From Flammeovirga yaeyamensis (lineage in GTDB: Bacteria > Bacteroidota > Bacteroidia > Cytophagales > Flammeovirgaceae): DNA of 64,000 nucleotides. Under the pieces are notes generated by a model. The model was not told the DNA's origin. It made no database searches and saw only the letters and a list, made by a program, of their open reading frames with translations. This document shows, one piece after another, positions 1 to 8,856 of the stretch. The position numbers and the translations under genes are program-made. The DNA lies in assembly GCF_018736045.1 (NCBI RefSeq), contig NZ_CP076132.1, forward strand, positions 4,139,501 through 4,203,500, written 5' to 3'. Numbering within the stretch: position 1 is the first letter of the stretch; every line of letters begins with the position of its first letter.

Positions 1-949
1 CATATCTTATTTAGACGACAAAAGAACATCTACACCTATCAATTCTAAAGGTGATGTTGCTGAACTTCCAATGACAGAGAATAGCAAAGGATATGTTGCT
101 GTAAAAAAAGGCAATCAGATTGTCTCATCTGTTTTGATCAACCAAATTCGTTACTCTGACAATGACTATTTTGAAGAAAGAGTAGCAAAAGCAGGTGGTA
201 GTTTAGCTGCTGCAACCGTTGCGTCTTCAACTCAAACAAAAGAAGAAGAACCGGTCGTTAAAGATAACCAACCTATTACTCCTCCTGCAGAAGTAGAAGA
301 AAAAGATTCTGTTGAAGTGGTAACAGTAGTTAAAGAAACAGAAGAAGAAGAGGAAATCGAAATAGATATTCCTGAAGAAGAAGCAGCCTCTAGTACATTT
401 GAAATGTCAGTTTATGAAGAGTTTTTAGTGTACAACCACTATAAACACAGCATGAAAAATGTCGACGAAATCAAATCAAGAGACGATCTTACTCCTGAAA
501 TTATCGAAGAAGCTAAATATTTAGAAGGCGAATTCGAGGTATTAAATGATTATTACTCTTGGCTTCACCTTAAAGACAAAGAAAAAGGAGATGAATGGGC
601 TTTCGATGGCGAATACCTTTTCAAAATTATCCCGAAATACTTTGTCCTAAAAGATACTGAGAAATACGAACTTAAAGTATTTAGAGACGAACACGATGTT
701 AGAGTAAAACCTCACAACAAAAAATGGGTGGGCATCTACTTTAGAGATCACTTATTATCTGAATTCAAATCAGAAGATGGTTACACTTTCAAAAAGGTAG
801 ATAACAATAACTTCAACATCAATATCATGAAACATGAGTATAAAGTAAATTGCTCACCGGATCATGTAACTATAAGAAAAGATGGTAAAGTTATAGAACA
901 CTTCAACACAGAATCTCTTAAAGAGGAACCTGTACCAGTGTTTGACTAA
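1..949 (+). CDS. Unknown acidic protein, 5' end missing at window edge
   Basis: The reading frame is open from the first full codon at base 2, so this is the C-terminal part (about 316 residues) of a longer protein. The ATG at 71 is probably internal. Visible parts are a short N-terminal stretch, a low-complexity Glu/Val-rich linker (roughly codons 75-120 counted from base 71), and a charged alpha/beta C-terminal region of about 170 residues with many Lys, Asp and aromatic residues. There is no membrane segment and no motif I recognise. The Glu-rich linker suggests two separately folded parts. A good hairpin terminator follows directly. Function unknown. Confidence 0.75.
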   Translation, partial: ISYLDDKRTSTPINSKGDVAELPMTENSKGYVAVKKGNQIVSSVLINQIRYSDNDYFEERVAKAGGSLAAATVASSTQTKEEEPVVKDNQPITPPAEVEEKDSVEVVTVVKETEEEEEIEIDIPEEEAASSTFEMSVYEEFLVYNHYKHSMKNVDEIKSRDDLTPEIIEEAKYLEGEFEVLNDYYSWLHLKDKEKGDEWAFDGEYLFKIIPKYFVLKDTEKYELKVFRDEHDVRVKPHNKKWVGIYFRDHLLSEFKSEDGYTFKKVDNNNFNINIMKHEYKVNCSPDHVTIRKDGKVIEHFNTESLKEEPVPVFD

Positions 950-962
950 CCAACCAACCAAA

Positions 963-992
963 AAATCCACTTCAATTATGAAGTGGATTTTT
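963..992 (+). terminator. Rho-independent terminator of the first gene
   Basis: Perfect inverted repeat: AAATCCACTTCA, 4-nt loop ATTA, then TGAAGTGGATTT running into a T tract. It lies 14 bases after the stop codon at 949 and separates the gene from the tetR-type operon. Confidence 0.85.
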
Positions 993-1044
993 TTTATAAT
1001 CTATTTTCTAAAACCAATAACTAATAATGTTTTTCCAATTCTTT

Positions 1045-1094
1045 TTTGATTTAAAAAAATAATGTATACATTTACATACCGACCAGTTGGTTTG
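1045..1094 (+). promoter_or_regulatory. Promoter and TetR-type operator of the transport operon
   Basis: A Bacteroidota-type promoter can be read: TTTG at 1045-1048, 18 nt, then TACATTTA at 1067-1074 (consensus TAnnTTTG). Immediately downstream, covering the expected transcription start, 1077-1094 reads TACCGACCAGTTGGTTTG. This is an imperfect palindrome very like operators of AcrR/TetR-type repressors. The site is 15 bases before the regulator's ATG, so autorepression is the natural inference. No binding data are available. Confidence 0.6.
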
Positions 1095-1108
1095 TTATCA
1101 AAAAGAAA

Positions 1109-1699
1109 ATGGAGAAAGACACTAAATCACATATTATCGAGGTAGGTATTCGGCTTTTTCAAGAAAAAGGCATGAATAGAGTTTCTTTAAATCAGGTGAT
1201 CAAGGAAACTGAATTATCTAAAGGAGCATTTTACCATCACTTTAAAAACAAGGAAGAATTGATTGTTGCTTGTGTGATGGCTTTTTGGGATAATCTATCG
1301 AAGGAATTTTTAAGTATTCCATATCAAGAATTATCCTTTAGAGAATTGCTTGATTTATTGCTACAACAATATCATATGATATTGAATTCCATGGAAACCA
1401 ACGGAGAGAATGCATTTGAATTCTATATGAATATTCTCTTCTACATCAAAAACGATAATAAGCTATTAGATATGAGTAAGGGGTATTTTACTCAATACAA
1501 TCAAATCCTTTCCCACTGCTTATTAGAAGATCAGAAAAAAGGAATTATCAGAGAGGACGTGGATATTCAAACTACTGCACAACATGTATCTATAGCTTCA
1601 GAAGGTTTTGCTTTAATGGCCTTTTCAAAGATCTACGATGATCCTATTCCTGTAATCGAAAAAATTTACCATCAGATATATAATTCAATTAAAAAGTAA
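1109..1699 (+). CDS. TetR/AcrR-family transcriptional regulator
   Basis: A 196-residue protein with an N-terminal TetR helix-turn-helix (about residues 6-54). The typical recognition-helix run ELSKGAFYHHFKNKEEL is clear. The C-terminal ligand and dimerisation domain is divergent, as usual for the family. It is the first gene of a tightly packed operon: the next start codon is one base after its stop. A palindromic operator-like site lies just upstream. It probably represses the downstream LolA-like/ABC/beta-barrel genes and itself until a ligand binds. The ligand cannot be told from sequence. Confidence 0.9.
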   Translation: MEKDTKSHIIEVGIRLFQEKGMNRVSLNQVIKETELSKGAFYHHFKNKEELIVACVMAFWDNLSKEFLSIPYQELSFRELLDLLLQQYHMILNSMETNGENAFEFYMNILFYIKNDNKLLDMSKGYFTQYNQILSHCLLEDQKKGIIREDVDIQTTAQHVSIASEGFALMAFSKIYDDPIPVIEKIYHQIYNSIKK

Positions 1700-1700
1700 A

Positions 1701-2453
1701 ATGAAAAAATACATTGCACTAAGCTTCGCTTTATTAGCGTGTATCTCTACGACATTTGCACAAGATGCGAAAGAGATAATAACAAAAATGTTAGACCAAC
1801 AAAGAGGAAAAAGTAGCTACGTAAATATGACAATGAAAGTGGTCAGGCCTACTTGGACTAGATCGATGGAAATGAAATCATGGTCTAAAGACACAGATAA
1901 GTACTTTTTAATTTTGATTACCTCACCAGCAAAAGACAAAGGTTCTGCTTCTTTAAAAAGGCAAAAAGAAATGTGGAGTTGGACACCTAGTATTGAAAGA
2001 ACTATCAAAATATCTCCTTCAATGATGAGTCAGTCTTGGATGGGTTCTGATTTTACTAACGACGATTTAATGAAAGGTTCTTCGGTGGTAAACGATTACA
2101 CTCAGAAGCTTTTAGGAAAGGAAACGGTCAATGGTGTCGAATGCTATAAAATAGAACTGATTCCTCATGAAGATGCAGCAGTAGTGTGGGGAAAAGTAGT
2201 GACTTGGGTATCTACAGATGGACATTACAACCAAATGAAAGTTGAGAATTATGATGAAGATATGTACTTGGTTAATACTATGAATAATTCTGAATTAAAA
2301 GAAATTGGTGGACGTTATATGCCTACTCGTATGGAGATGATTCCTGCAGATGAGGAAGGCAAAAAGACCATTATGATCTATCATGATGCAAAATTTAATC
2401 AGAAGATATCAGAAAGCTTCTTTACACAACAGAATATGAAAAAAGTTAGATAA
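1701..2453 (+). CDS. LolA-like periplasmic outer-membrane lipoprotein-sorting protein
   Basis: A 250-residue secreted protein with a signal peptide ending at about residue 20 (TFA-Q). The mature part resembles the LolA-like family often annotated as outer membrane lipoprotein-sorting protein: repeated beta strands, the early MTMKVVRPTWTRSMEMKSW stretch, and a late region on parameters of the barrel. In the family, such proteins carry a hydrophobic cargo through the periplasm. Here the gene sits between a TetR regulator and LolC/D-type ABC genes. It is therefore likely the dedicated carrier of this operon rather than the housekeeping LolA. The substrate is unknown. Confidence 0.8.
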   Translation: MKKYIALSFALLACISTTFAQDAKEIITKMLDQQRGKSSYVNMTMKVVRPTWTRSMEMKSWSKDTDKYFLILITSPAKDKGSASLKRQKEMWSWTPSIERTIKISPSMMSQSWMGSDFTNDDLMKGSSVVNDYTQKLLGKETVNGVECYKIELIPHEDAAVVWGKVVTWVSTDGHYNQMKVENYDEDMYLVNTMNNSELKEIGGRYMPTRMEMIPADEEGKKTIMIYHDAKFNQKISESFFTQQNMKKVR

Positions 2454-2461
2454 TCTCTCCT

Positions 2462-3676
2462 ATGCTTATAACTAAGATTGCATGGCGAAATCTATGGCGA
2501 AATAAAAGAAGAACAATTACCAGTATCTCTTCTATCTTCTTCGCTGTGATTTTAGCCATCCTGATGAGATCTCTTCAAGAGGGTTCTTATCAGCAAATGA
2601 TTGATACTGCGGCCCGATTTTACATGGGCTATGGACAAATCCATATGAAAGGATACTGGGAAGATAAATCAATTAATAACCTAATTGAAGACAAAGCCGA
2701 CATCAGAAAAACTGTTCTTGAAAACCCTAATGTCACTGAGGTTTTTGGTAGATTAGAGACCTATGCAATGGCAGCGACAGATTCTATGACCAAAGGTGTA
2801 ATGGTGGTTGGAACTGAACCTAAAGGGGAAAATCAGCTTTGTAATTTATCGTCAAAAGTAATTGAAGGTGAGTACTTATCTGATGATTCTAAGGCGATAC
2901 TAATTGGAGAAGGATTGGCCAAATACTTACAGCTTCATGTAAATGACACTATCGCTTTATTAGGACAAGGATACCATGGAGCAAGTGCTGCCGAGTTGTT
3001 TCATATTGGAGGAATTATCAAACATCCCAATCCTCAAATGAATAATCAGGTAATTTATATGACACTACCTACAGTTCAGCATTTTGTATCGGCCGATAAT
3101 ATGATCAATACCTACATACTAAATATTAATAATGACATTGATCAAACGGTAGTGGATATCAGAAATACAATATCAAAAGAGGATTACGAAGTGATGAGCT
3201 GGTCGGAACTCTCTCCAGAAATGGTTAACCTGATAGAAACAGATAGAGCCGGTGGAAAATTAATGATTGGTATACTTTACGTCGTTATTGCCTTTGGGAT
3301 CTTTAGTACCATACTCATGATGACTATTGAGAGAGTGAGAGAATTTGGTATTCTTACTGCAGTAGGAATGGAAAGATTCAAGATATATAAAATGCTAGTC
3401 ACCGAAGCATTAATGATTGGGGGTATTGGTATTGCCGTCTCCTATCTGATAGGTTATCCAATTTTATTGTACATGGAAAGTCACCCAATTTATCTTTCTG
3501 GAGCACAAGCTAAAGCAATGGAAGATATGGGTATGGAAGCAGTCCTTCAATTTACAGCAAACATTGATATCATTTTACCTCAAGCAATAAATATGTTTGT
3601 CATCATGATATTGTGTACGCTTTATCCTATTTACCATGTATCTAAGCTTAAAACTGTAGAAGCTATCCACTCTTAA
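2462..3676 (+). CDS. ABC transporter permease, FtsX/LolC type
   Basis: A 404-residue permease with the usual plan: one N-terminal membrane helix (about 19-36) after a basic start, a large periplasmic MacB-like domain (about 40-260), then three membrane helices near 265-290, 310-340 and 370-395. The segment RVREFGILTAVGM is the cytoplasmic coupling motif of FtsX-domain permeases. It begins 8 bases after the LolA-like gene. Paired with the next, similar permease, it would form a heterodimeric LolCE-like complex powered by the ATPase two genes on. Confidence 0.88.
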   Translation: MLITKIAWRNLWRNKRRTITSISSIFFAVILAILMRSLQEGSYQQMIDTAARFYMGYGQIHMKGYWEDKSINNLIEDKADIRKTVLENPNVTEVFGRLETYAMAATDSMTKGVMVVGTEPKGENQLCNLSSKVIEGEYLSDDSKAILIGEGLAKYLQLHVNDTIALLGQGYHGASAAELFHIGGIIKHPNPQMNNQVIYMTLPTVQHFVSADNMINTYILNINNDIDQTVVDIRNTISKEDYEVMSWSELSPEMVNLIETDRAGGKLMIGILYVVIAFGIFSTILMMTIERVREFGILTAVGMERFKIYKMLVTEALMIGGIGIAVSYLIGYPILLYMESHPIYLSGAQAKAMEDMGMEAVLQFTANIDIILPQAINMFVIMILCTLYPIYHVSKLKTVEAIHS

Positions 3677-3682
3677 GGTTTA

Positions 3683-4903
3683 ATGATTATGATGATAACA
3701 AAAATATCCTGGAGAAACGTTTGGAGAAACAAACTCCGAAGCGGTATACTGATTGCATCCATTGCGATAGGCCTTTTAGGGGGAATCTTTACGATGGCTG
3801 CAATCAATGGAATGATGGAATCCAAAGTAGAAGAAACTTTGGTAACAGAGCTGGCAAATGCTCAAATTCATAAAAAGGGATTTGAGGTCACCAATAACTT
3901 TTCAGATTCAATTCCTCAGTTTAAAGCTATCTTAAACAAACTAGATAGTGATAGCATCCTTAAAATCAACTCTCCAAGAGTGGTGATTAACGGTATGGGA
4001 AGTTCTGCAAACGATAGTCAAGGTCTTAAAATTATTGGCATTGATCCTGATAAAGAACGTAAGGTAACGGACATCGAAAAGTTCTTTAAAGAAGGTGATT
4101 ATTTCGAAGGTAAAAGAAAAAATCAGATTGTAATTGGTGCTTCTTTGGCGAAAAAACTAAAGGTGAAAATCAGATCGAAGATTGTGATTGCTTATATGGG
4201 TCCTAACAAGGAAATGATCAATACAGCTTATAGAGTGGTGGGTATTTTCTCTACCTCTTCCCCAGAATTTGATAAATCTGTCGCATTCGTGAGAAACAAA
4301 GACATATGGAGAAATACAGGTGAGGAATTTATTCATGAGATCGCTTTTGCCTCAGAAGATGGAGGTACTTTCCCTGAAAAAATTACCAAAAGAATTCAAT
4401 CCACGATCAACGAGGATGGGTTAAACGTTCAAACTTGGAAACAAATTGCTCCTGAGTTGGCGACCATTGCAGAGTCTGGAAACACCCAGAGTTATATTAT
4501 CCTTGGTATTATCCTTTTTGCTTTAGGTTTTGGTATTCTTAATTCGATGACCATGGCCATTTTCGAAAGGTCGAGAGAACTAGGTGTATTAATGGCCGTA
4601 GGTTTAAACCGTTCAAAAGTCTTCCTCATGATTGTACTGGAAACGATTTACCTATCTATGATTGGTGCAGCTATCGGAGGTGTTTTAGTCACTGTATTAA
4701 TCAATTACTTTGGGGAACACGGATTAAAATATGCCGAAAGTAGTATGGGTGGTTTCAGTAACATCCTCTACCCTAACCTACCACTAGAATCATTTATTCC
4801 TTTATTCTTTATGGTATTGCTTACCGCAATTGTTTCTGCATTACCTCCTGCATTTAGAGCAATAAGGCTGAACCCTGCCGAAGCAGTTCGCTACAAAGGT
4901 TAA
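3683..4903 (+). CDS. ABC transporter permease, FtsX/LolC type (second subunit)
   Basis: A 406-residue protein with the same topology as its neighbour: a membrane helix at about 20-40, a periplasmic domain, and three C-terminal helices. The coupling motif is RSRELGVLMAVGL. Both permeases begin with a matching run (ITKI-WRN-WRNK). This suggests they arose by duplication, and that the ATG at 3692 (MITKIS) could be the real start rather than 3683. The gap to the previous stop is only 6 bases, so it is cotranscribed. The two differ enough to be a heterodimer pair. Confidence 0.87.
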   Translation: MIMMITKISWRNVWRNKLRSGILIASIAIGLLGGIFTMAAINGMMESKVEETLVTELANAQIHKKGFEVTNNFSDSIPQFKAILNKLDSDSILKINSPRVVINGMGSSANDSQGLKIIGIDPDKERKVTDIEKFFKEGDYFEGKRKNQIVIGASLAKKLKVKIRSKIVIAYMGPNKEMINTAYRVVGIFSTSSPEFDKSVAFVRNKDIWRNTGEEFIHEIAFASEDGGTFPEKITKRIQSTINEDGLNVQTWKQIAPELATIAESGNTQSYIILGIILFALGFGILNSMTMAIFERSRELGVLMAVGLNRSKVFLMIVLETIYLSMIGAAIGGVLVTVLINYFGEHGLKYAESSMGGFSNILYPNLPLESFIPLFFMVLLTAIVSALPPAFRAIRLNPAEAVRYKG

Positions 4904-4934
4904 ATGAAACCCATCACCATTAAATTTTAGAAAA

Positions 4935-5606
4935 ATGATTGAAATTAAAGATATAGTTAAAACATATAACGAAAATACAGTTCCGGTTCACGCATTAAAT
5001 CATGTCAACCTAAGAATTGAAGAAGGTGAATTTACAGCTGTAGTTGGACCTTCAGGATGTGGGAAAACCACTTTCTTAAATATTCTTGGAGGATTGGATA
5101 CACCCACTTCTGGTAATATATTAATTGATGGCACCAACTTACACGATCGTTCTTCTGCAGATATGATTACCTATAGGAGAGATCATATTGGTTTTGTCTT
5201 CCAAGATTATTCCTTGATGCCGGTGCTAACCGCAAAAGAAAATGTAGAGTTCATTATGGAACTTCAGGGACGACCTAAAGAAGAAAGAGCAGCTCGTTCT
5301 AAAGAATTATTAGAGGCTGTAGGCATAGGAGATAAAGGTGATCAATTCCCAACGAAATTATCCGGTGGGCAACAGCAAAGAGTAGCGGTGGCTAGAGCAT
5401 TAGCATCAAAGCCTAATCTAATTCTCGCCGATGAACCTACAGCCAATTTGGATTCTAAATCCACGGCCGATCTACTAGACATCATGCGCTCTTTAAATGA
5501 GAAAGAGAATATCACTTTTGTTATTGCCACTCATGATCAACGTGTAATGGACCGAGCAAAAAGAGTGATCACCTTTGAGGATGGTAAGATTATCGACATG
5601 AAATAA
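4935..5606 (+). CDS. ABC transporter ATP-binding protein, LolD/MacB type
   Basis: A 223-residue ATPase with a complete motif set: Walker A GPSGCGKT at 38-45, Q-loop in VFQDYSL, signature LSGGQQQRV, Walker B LILADEPT followed by the D-loop, and switch His in ATHDQ. Length and the MITYRRDHIGFVFQ stretch match the LolD/MacB subfamily, which drives mechanotransmission-type permeases. It follows the two permease genes in the same operon and overlaps functionally with them. It acts on the cytoplasmic face of the inner membrane. Confidence 0.93.
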   Translation: MIEIKDIVKTYNENTVPVHALNHVNLRIEEGEFTAVVGPSGCGKTTFLNILGGLDTPTSGNILIDGTNLHDRSSADMITYRRDHIGFVFQDYSLMPVLTAKENVEFIMELQGRPKEERAARSKELLEAVGIGDKGDQFPTKLSGGQQQRVAVARALASKPNLILADEPTANLDSKSTADLLDIMRSLNEKENITFVIATHDQRVMDRAKRVITFEDGKIIDMK

Positions 5607-5608
5607 AA

Positions 5609-6793
5609 ATGCGACAACATCAATATTATTATATCTTCCTCTTCTTTCTGTTCATTTCGTTTACTTCAATTGCTCAAGAGGAGGAGGAAGAGAAAACATC
5701 AAAGTTTAAAGAAAACTTTGTGGCCGATGGATATTTAAAATACATGCAGACCATTGCTGTTCAAAAAGACTATACAGAAGAATGGTTTATTGATAACCTT
5801 ATCCACAATCGTCTTAATTTTAAATATTATGCAGGTGATAAATGGACTTTTGGATTAAGTGGGAGAAACCGTCTTATCTACGGTGCTTCACCTAAGATGA
5901 TCCCTGAATATGCAAAACAGTTTGGTAATCAAGATCAATATGCTTTCAATATGTCTTATGATTGGATTACAGGGAAATCTTTTGTCTTAAACTCTGAAAT
6001 TGATAGAGCTTATGCGGATTATTCCACCGGAAATTGGCAGTTTAGAGTAGGTCGACAGAGAATAAACTGGGGTGTTTCTATGGTATGGAACCCTAACGAC
6101 CTTTTCAACACCTACTCATTCTTTGATTTTGATTATGAAGAACGTCCAGGTGCCGATGCTATCTTGATTAGAAATTATATAGGTGCAACAAGTTCTATTG
6201 AGGTGGTATTCTCTCCGTCCAATCAATTTGATTATTACAACATCGCTGGTTTATATAAATTCAATGTTTGGCAGTACGACTTTCAAGTGTTGGGTGGTTA
6301 TGTGAGAGAAAACTATCATGCTGGTGCTGGTTGGGAAGGTCAAATTGGAGGAGCAGGATTTAAAGGAGAAGCTACCTATTTTATTCCTGACTATGCAGGT
6401 GAAGACGCTTCTGTGGTTGCCGATATATCTCTTGATTACACCTTCAAGAATTCTTTATATCTACATACAGAAACCATTTACAATAGTAATGGGGCGACTG
6501 GTAAAATTGGAGCCTTGGATCCTAACCTGGAATTAACACCTAAAACCTTAAGTTTATCAAAGTTCGCTTTCTTTAATGAGGCACAATATCAAATCACTCC
6601 TTTAACACGGTTAGGGGTCAACAGTATTATTAATAGTAATGATTTGTCGTACTATATCGGTGGTAATGTGACCACCTCTTTTAGTGATAACTTCGAGTTA
6701 TTGGTATTTGGTATGTTTTTCTTCGGAGATGAGGATTCCTTATATGGACAAGGCGGATCTCAGATCAATTGGCGTTTAAAATGGAGTTTCTAG
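5609..6793 (+). CDS. Outer-membrane beta-barrel protein of the ABC operon (DUF1302/porin-like)
   Basis: A 394-residue protein with a signal peptide ending near residue 22 (SIAQ), a short Glu-rich spacer, then alternating amphipathic beta strands to the end. It closes with a terminal aromatic (WSF), as expected for a BAM substrate. The run VGRQRINWGVSMVWNPNDLF resembles the GRQ-NWG region of DUF1302/alginate-export-like barrels, but this is from memory and not a confirmed family match. It starts 2 bases after the ATPase gene, so it is translationally linked to the transporter. It probably supplies the outer-membrane end of the route. Confidence 0.75.
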   Translation: MRQHQYYYIFLFFLFISFTSIAQEEEEEKTSKFKENFVADGYLKYMQTIAVQKDYTEEWFIDNLIHNRLNFKYYAGDKWTFGLSGRNRLIYGASPKMIPEYAKQFGNQDQYAFNMSYDWITGKSFVLNSEIDRAYADYSTGNWQFRVGRQRINWGVSMVWNPNDLFNTYSFFDFDYEERPGADAILIRNYIGATSSIEVVFSPSNQFDYYNIAGLYKFNVWQYDFQVLGGYVRENYHAGAGWEGQIGGAGFKGEATYFIPDYAGEDASVVADISLDYTFKNSLYLHTETIYNSNGATGKIGALDPNLELTPKTLSLSKFAFFNEAQYQITPLTRLGVNSIINSNDLSYYIGGNVTTSFSDNFELLVFGMFFFGDEDSLYGQGGSQINWRLKWSF

Positions 6794-6891
6794 AAAAGAA
6801 GTACTTTTTGATGTCAACAATTCACTCATCAATAGTTACAGTTTAAGAGAAAATACTACGATTCAGTAGAAATATATTCATTATATACTTC

Positions 6892-6950
6892 AGGAGGCCT
6901 ACTTTTGCATAGTTGATTCATTAAGAGAACAATGCAAATGCAGGCCTTCT
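6892..6950 (+). promoter_or_regulatory. Inverted repeat over the promoter of the lytS-like gene
   Basis: Two 19-base arms (6892-6910 and 6932-6950) pair at 16 of 19 positions across a 21-base spacer. The left arm contains TACTTTTG at 6900-6907, a perfect -7 box of the Bacteroidota promoter. Transcription would then start near 6911, between the arms, so only the right arm would be in the mRNA. That favours a protein-binding operator over an RNA hairpin. There is no strong T tract, so it is a poor terminator for the preceding operon. Confidence 0.5.
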
Positions 6951-6972
6951 GCTTATCATCCATAAAAGATAT

Positions 6973-8019
6973 ATGAAAAATTCTCAACTAAATAAATTTG
7001 CTATCCGATTCAGTATTGTATTCACAATACAATTGATCTACAAAGGTTTTGACCAAAGTTTCGATGGCTTTTTTCCTTTAACTGAAAGAGCGGCGGCATT
7101 TACTGTTGTCTTAACGACTATCTTTTTGTTGGGTTGGTATGTAGCAGAATGGCTCAATAAACCTTTGAAAGGTTTACAAACGATTTATCAATTACTAATC
7201 AATATTTTGATTGGATTTGCGATTGGTGTTTTTGCCAACACTATTTATCGTTTAGGTGATACTTATATCTATGATAATGGACATTTATGGGCTGATATTT
7301 CTTTCATCAACCCAGAGTTTTCTTTTGGAATAACAATGTTTTATTCCATCATTTATATCACAAATTTATATATGATAAGAAACCTCAAATTAAAGGAACA
7401 GGAGATTATTAATAAAGAGTTGGAAAAAGAAAATGCAATTTCTCAGTTCCAGGCATTAAAGGCACAAATTGAACCTCATTTTCTCTTTAATAGTTTAAGT
7501 GTTCTTTCTAATTTGGTACATTCTGATGCTGATTTGGCTTCTCAGTTCATTATCAAATTATCCAATACATTGAGGTACATTATCTCTCAAAATCAGAGGA
7601 CATTAATCGATTTGAAAACCGAGCTGGACATTGTTGAAGATTACTTCTTCTTATTAAAAACAAGATTCAACGATGCCATACAATTGGATAATCAAATAGA
7701 TACAGAGATATTAAAAAGTACAATGGTTCCGCCGACAAGTGTACAATCTTTAATAGAGAATGCTGTTAAACATAATAAGCTTTCTAAAAAACATCCGTTA
7801 GTTATTAAAATGGAAATTAAAGATGCTGATATAGTTGTGAGTAATACATTGAACAAAAAAGAACATGTCGAAAACTCTACTGGTTTGGGCTTGAATAACA
7901 TCAAACAACGTTATCAACTAGTGGCTCAAAAAACTGTAAAAGTAGAGGAAACAAAGGAATTCTTCACCGTCTATTTACCAATAATAAATCAATCTGAATA
8001 TGAACATTCTAATCATTGA
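6973..8019 (+). CDS. LytS/YehU-type sensor histidine kinase
   Basis: A 348-residue membrane kinase. Four hydrophobic helices fill residues about 10-150. A short coiled coil (about 140-160) leads to the His_kinase (PF06580-type) core AQIEPHFLFNSL with phosphoacceptor His169. The N-box reads LIENAVKHN, and the glycine box is GLGLNNIKQRY near the end. No extracellular sensor domain is present, so the signal is probably sensed in or at the membrane. It overlaps the LytTR regulator gene by 20 bases, the standard arrangement for a cognate pair. It may be controlled through the inverted repeat at 6892-6950. Confidence 0.92.
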   Translation: MKNSQLNKFAIRFSIVFTIQLIYKGFDQSFDGFFPLTERAAAFTVVLTTIFLLGWYVAEWLNKPLKGLQTIYQLLINILIGFAIGVFANTIYRLGDTYIYDNGHLWADISFINPEFSFGITMFYSIIYITNLYMIRNLKLKEQEIINKELEKENAISQFQALKAQIEPHFLFNSLSVLSNLVHSDADLASQFIIKLSNTLRYIISQNQRTLIDLKTELDIVEDYFFLLKTRFNDAIQLDNQIDTEILKSTMVPPTSVQSLIENAVKHNKLSKKHPLVIKMEIKDADIVVSNTLNKKEHVENSTGLGLNNIKQRYQLVAQKTVKVEETKEFFTVYLPIINQSEYEHSNH

Positions 8020-8752
8020 GGACGAAACACTCACTGCAGATCGATTAGCGGGGTTAATCAAAGAGTTTGATCCTGAACTGAATATTATTGGTCAGGTTGA
8101 CTCCGTCGAAAGCAGTATCGAATGGTTCGAAAATAACAAGGCTCCCGATTTAATCTTCCAAGATATTGAGTTATCTGATGGCAACTGTTTCGAAATATAT
8201 GATCAGGTAAAAGTGGATGTACCCATCATTTTTACAACTGCTTACAGTGAATATGCATTAAAATCGTTTCAATTAAATAGTATAGATTATGTTTTAAAAC
8301 CCTATGATAAAAAAGACATTAAAAGGGTTTTAGAAAAGTTCTTGAAGTATAAAAATCTATTCTTCACCACAGAACAAGAAGGGCTTAAAAAAGTAGCATC
8401 TCCCAGCTCCCAAAATTATAAATCGAGGTTTATGATTTCTATCGGAGACCAGTTTAAGAGTATAAAAACGGAGGAAGTTTCTTATATAAAATATGAAGAG
8501 GGTCTTTCTTTCCTTCATCTATTTGATTCAACATCAAGGTTTCCGGTGGATAAAAGTATATCTACTTTGGAAGATGAATTGGATCCAACTTCTTTCTTTA
8601 GAGTGAATAGAAAATATATTATTCATATCAATAGTATATCAAAGATAAATACATGGTTTAATTCTAGGCTTCAAATTGATATTGGAACCGACGATGAAAT
8701 TATTGTCAGTAGAGACCGTGTAAAAGCCTTTAAGGAGTGGCTTGATCAATAA
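8000..8752 (+). CDS. LytTR-family response regulator
   Basis: A 250-residue regulator. The receiver domain (1-120) has acidic residues E7/D8, phosphoacceptor D55 in FQDIEL, and the conserved Lys in LKPYDKK. A LytTR DNA-binding domain spans about 143-250 (ISIGDQFKSIKTEEVSYIKY, then FFRVNRKYIIHI). It begins inside the 3' end of the kinase gene. LytTR proteins bind paired 9-bp direct repeats. The beta-barrel gene just downstream is a possible target, but no clear repeat was identified. Confidence 0.93.
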   Translation: MNILIIEDETLTADRLAGLIKEFDPELNIIGQVDSVESSIEWFENNKAPDLIFQDIELSDGNCFEIYDQVKVDVPIIFTTAYSEYALKSFQLNSIDYVLKPYDKKDIKRVLEKFLKYKNLFFTTEQEGLKKVASPSSQNYKSRFMISIGDQFKSIKTEEVSYIKYEEGLSFLHLFDSTSRFPVDKSISTLEDELDPTSFFRVNRKYIIHINSISKINTWFNSRLQIDIGTDDEIIVSRDRVKAFKEWLDQ

Positions 8753-8856
8753 AATAACTCCTTAATCACATCAATTTATCCGCATAGAAATTCGCCTCTG
8801 AAAAGTGGCCTGTGACTTCTTATGCAAAATTTTCAATCAAAAAAGTAACAAACACA

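Noticed and set aside
8812-8856. Upstream ATG start for the beta-barrel protein
   Set aside because: It would add 15 polar residues before a perfect signal peptide; the start at 8857 is far better.
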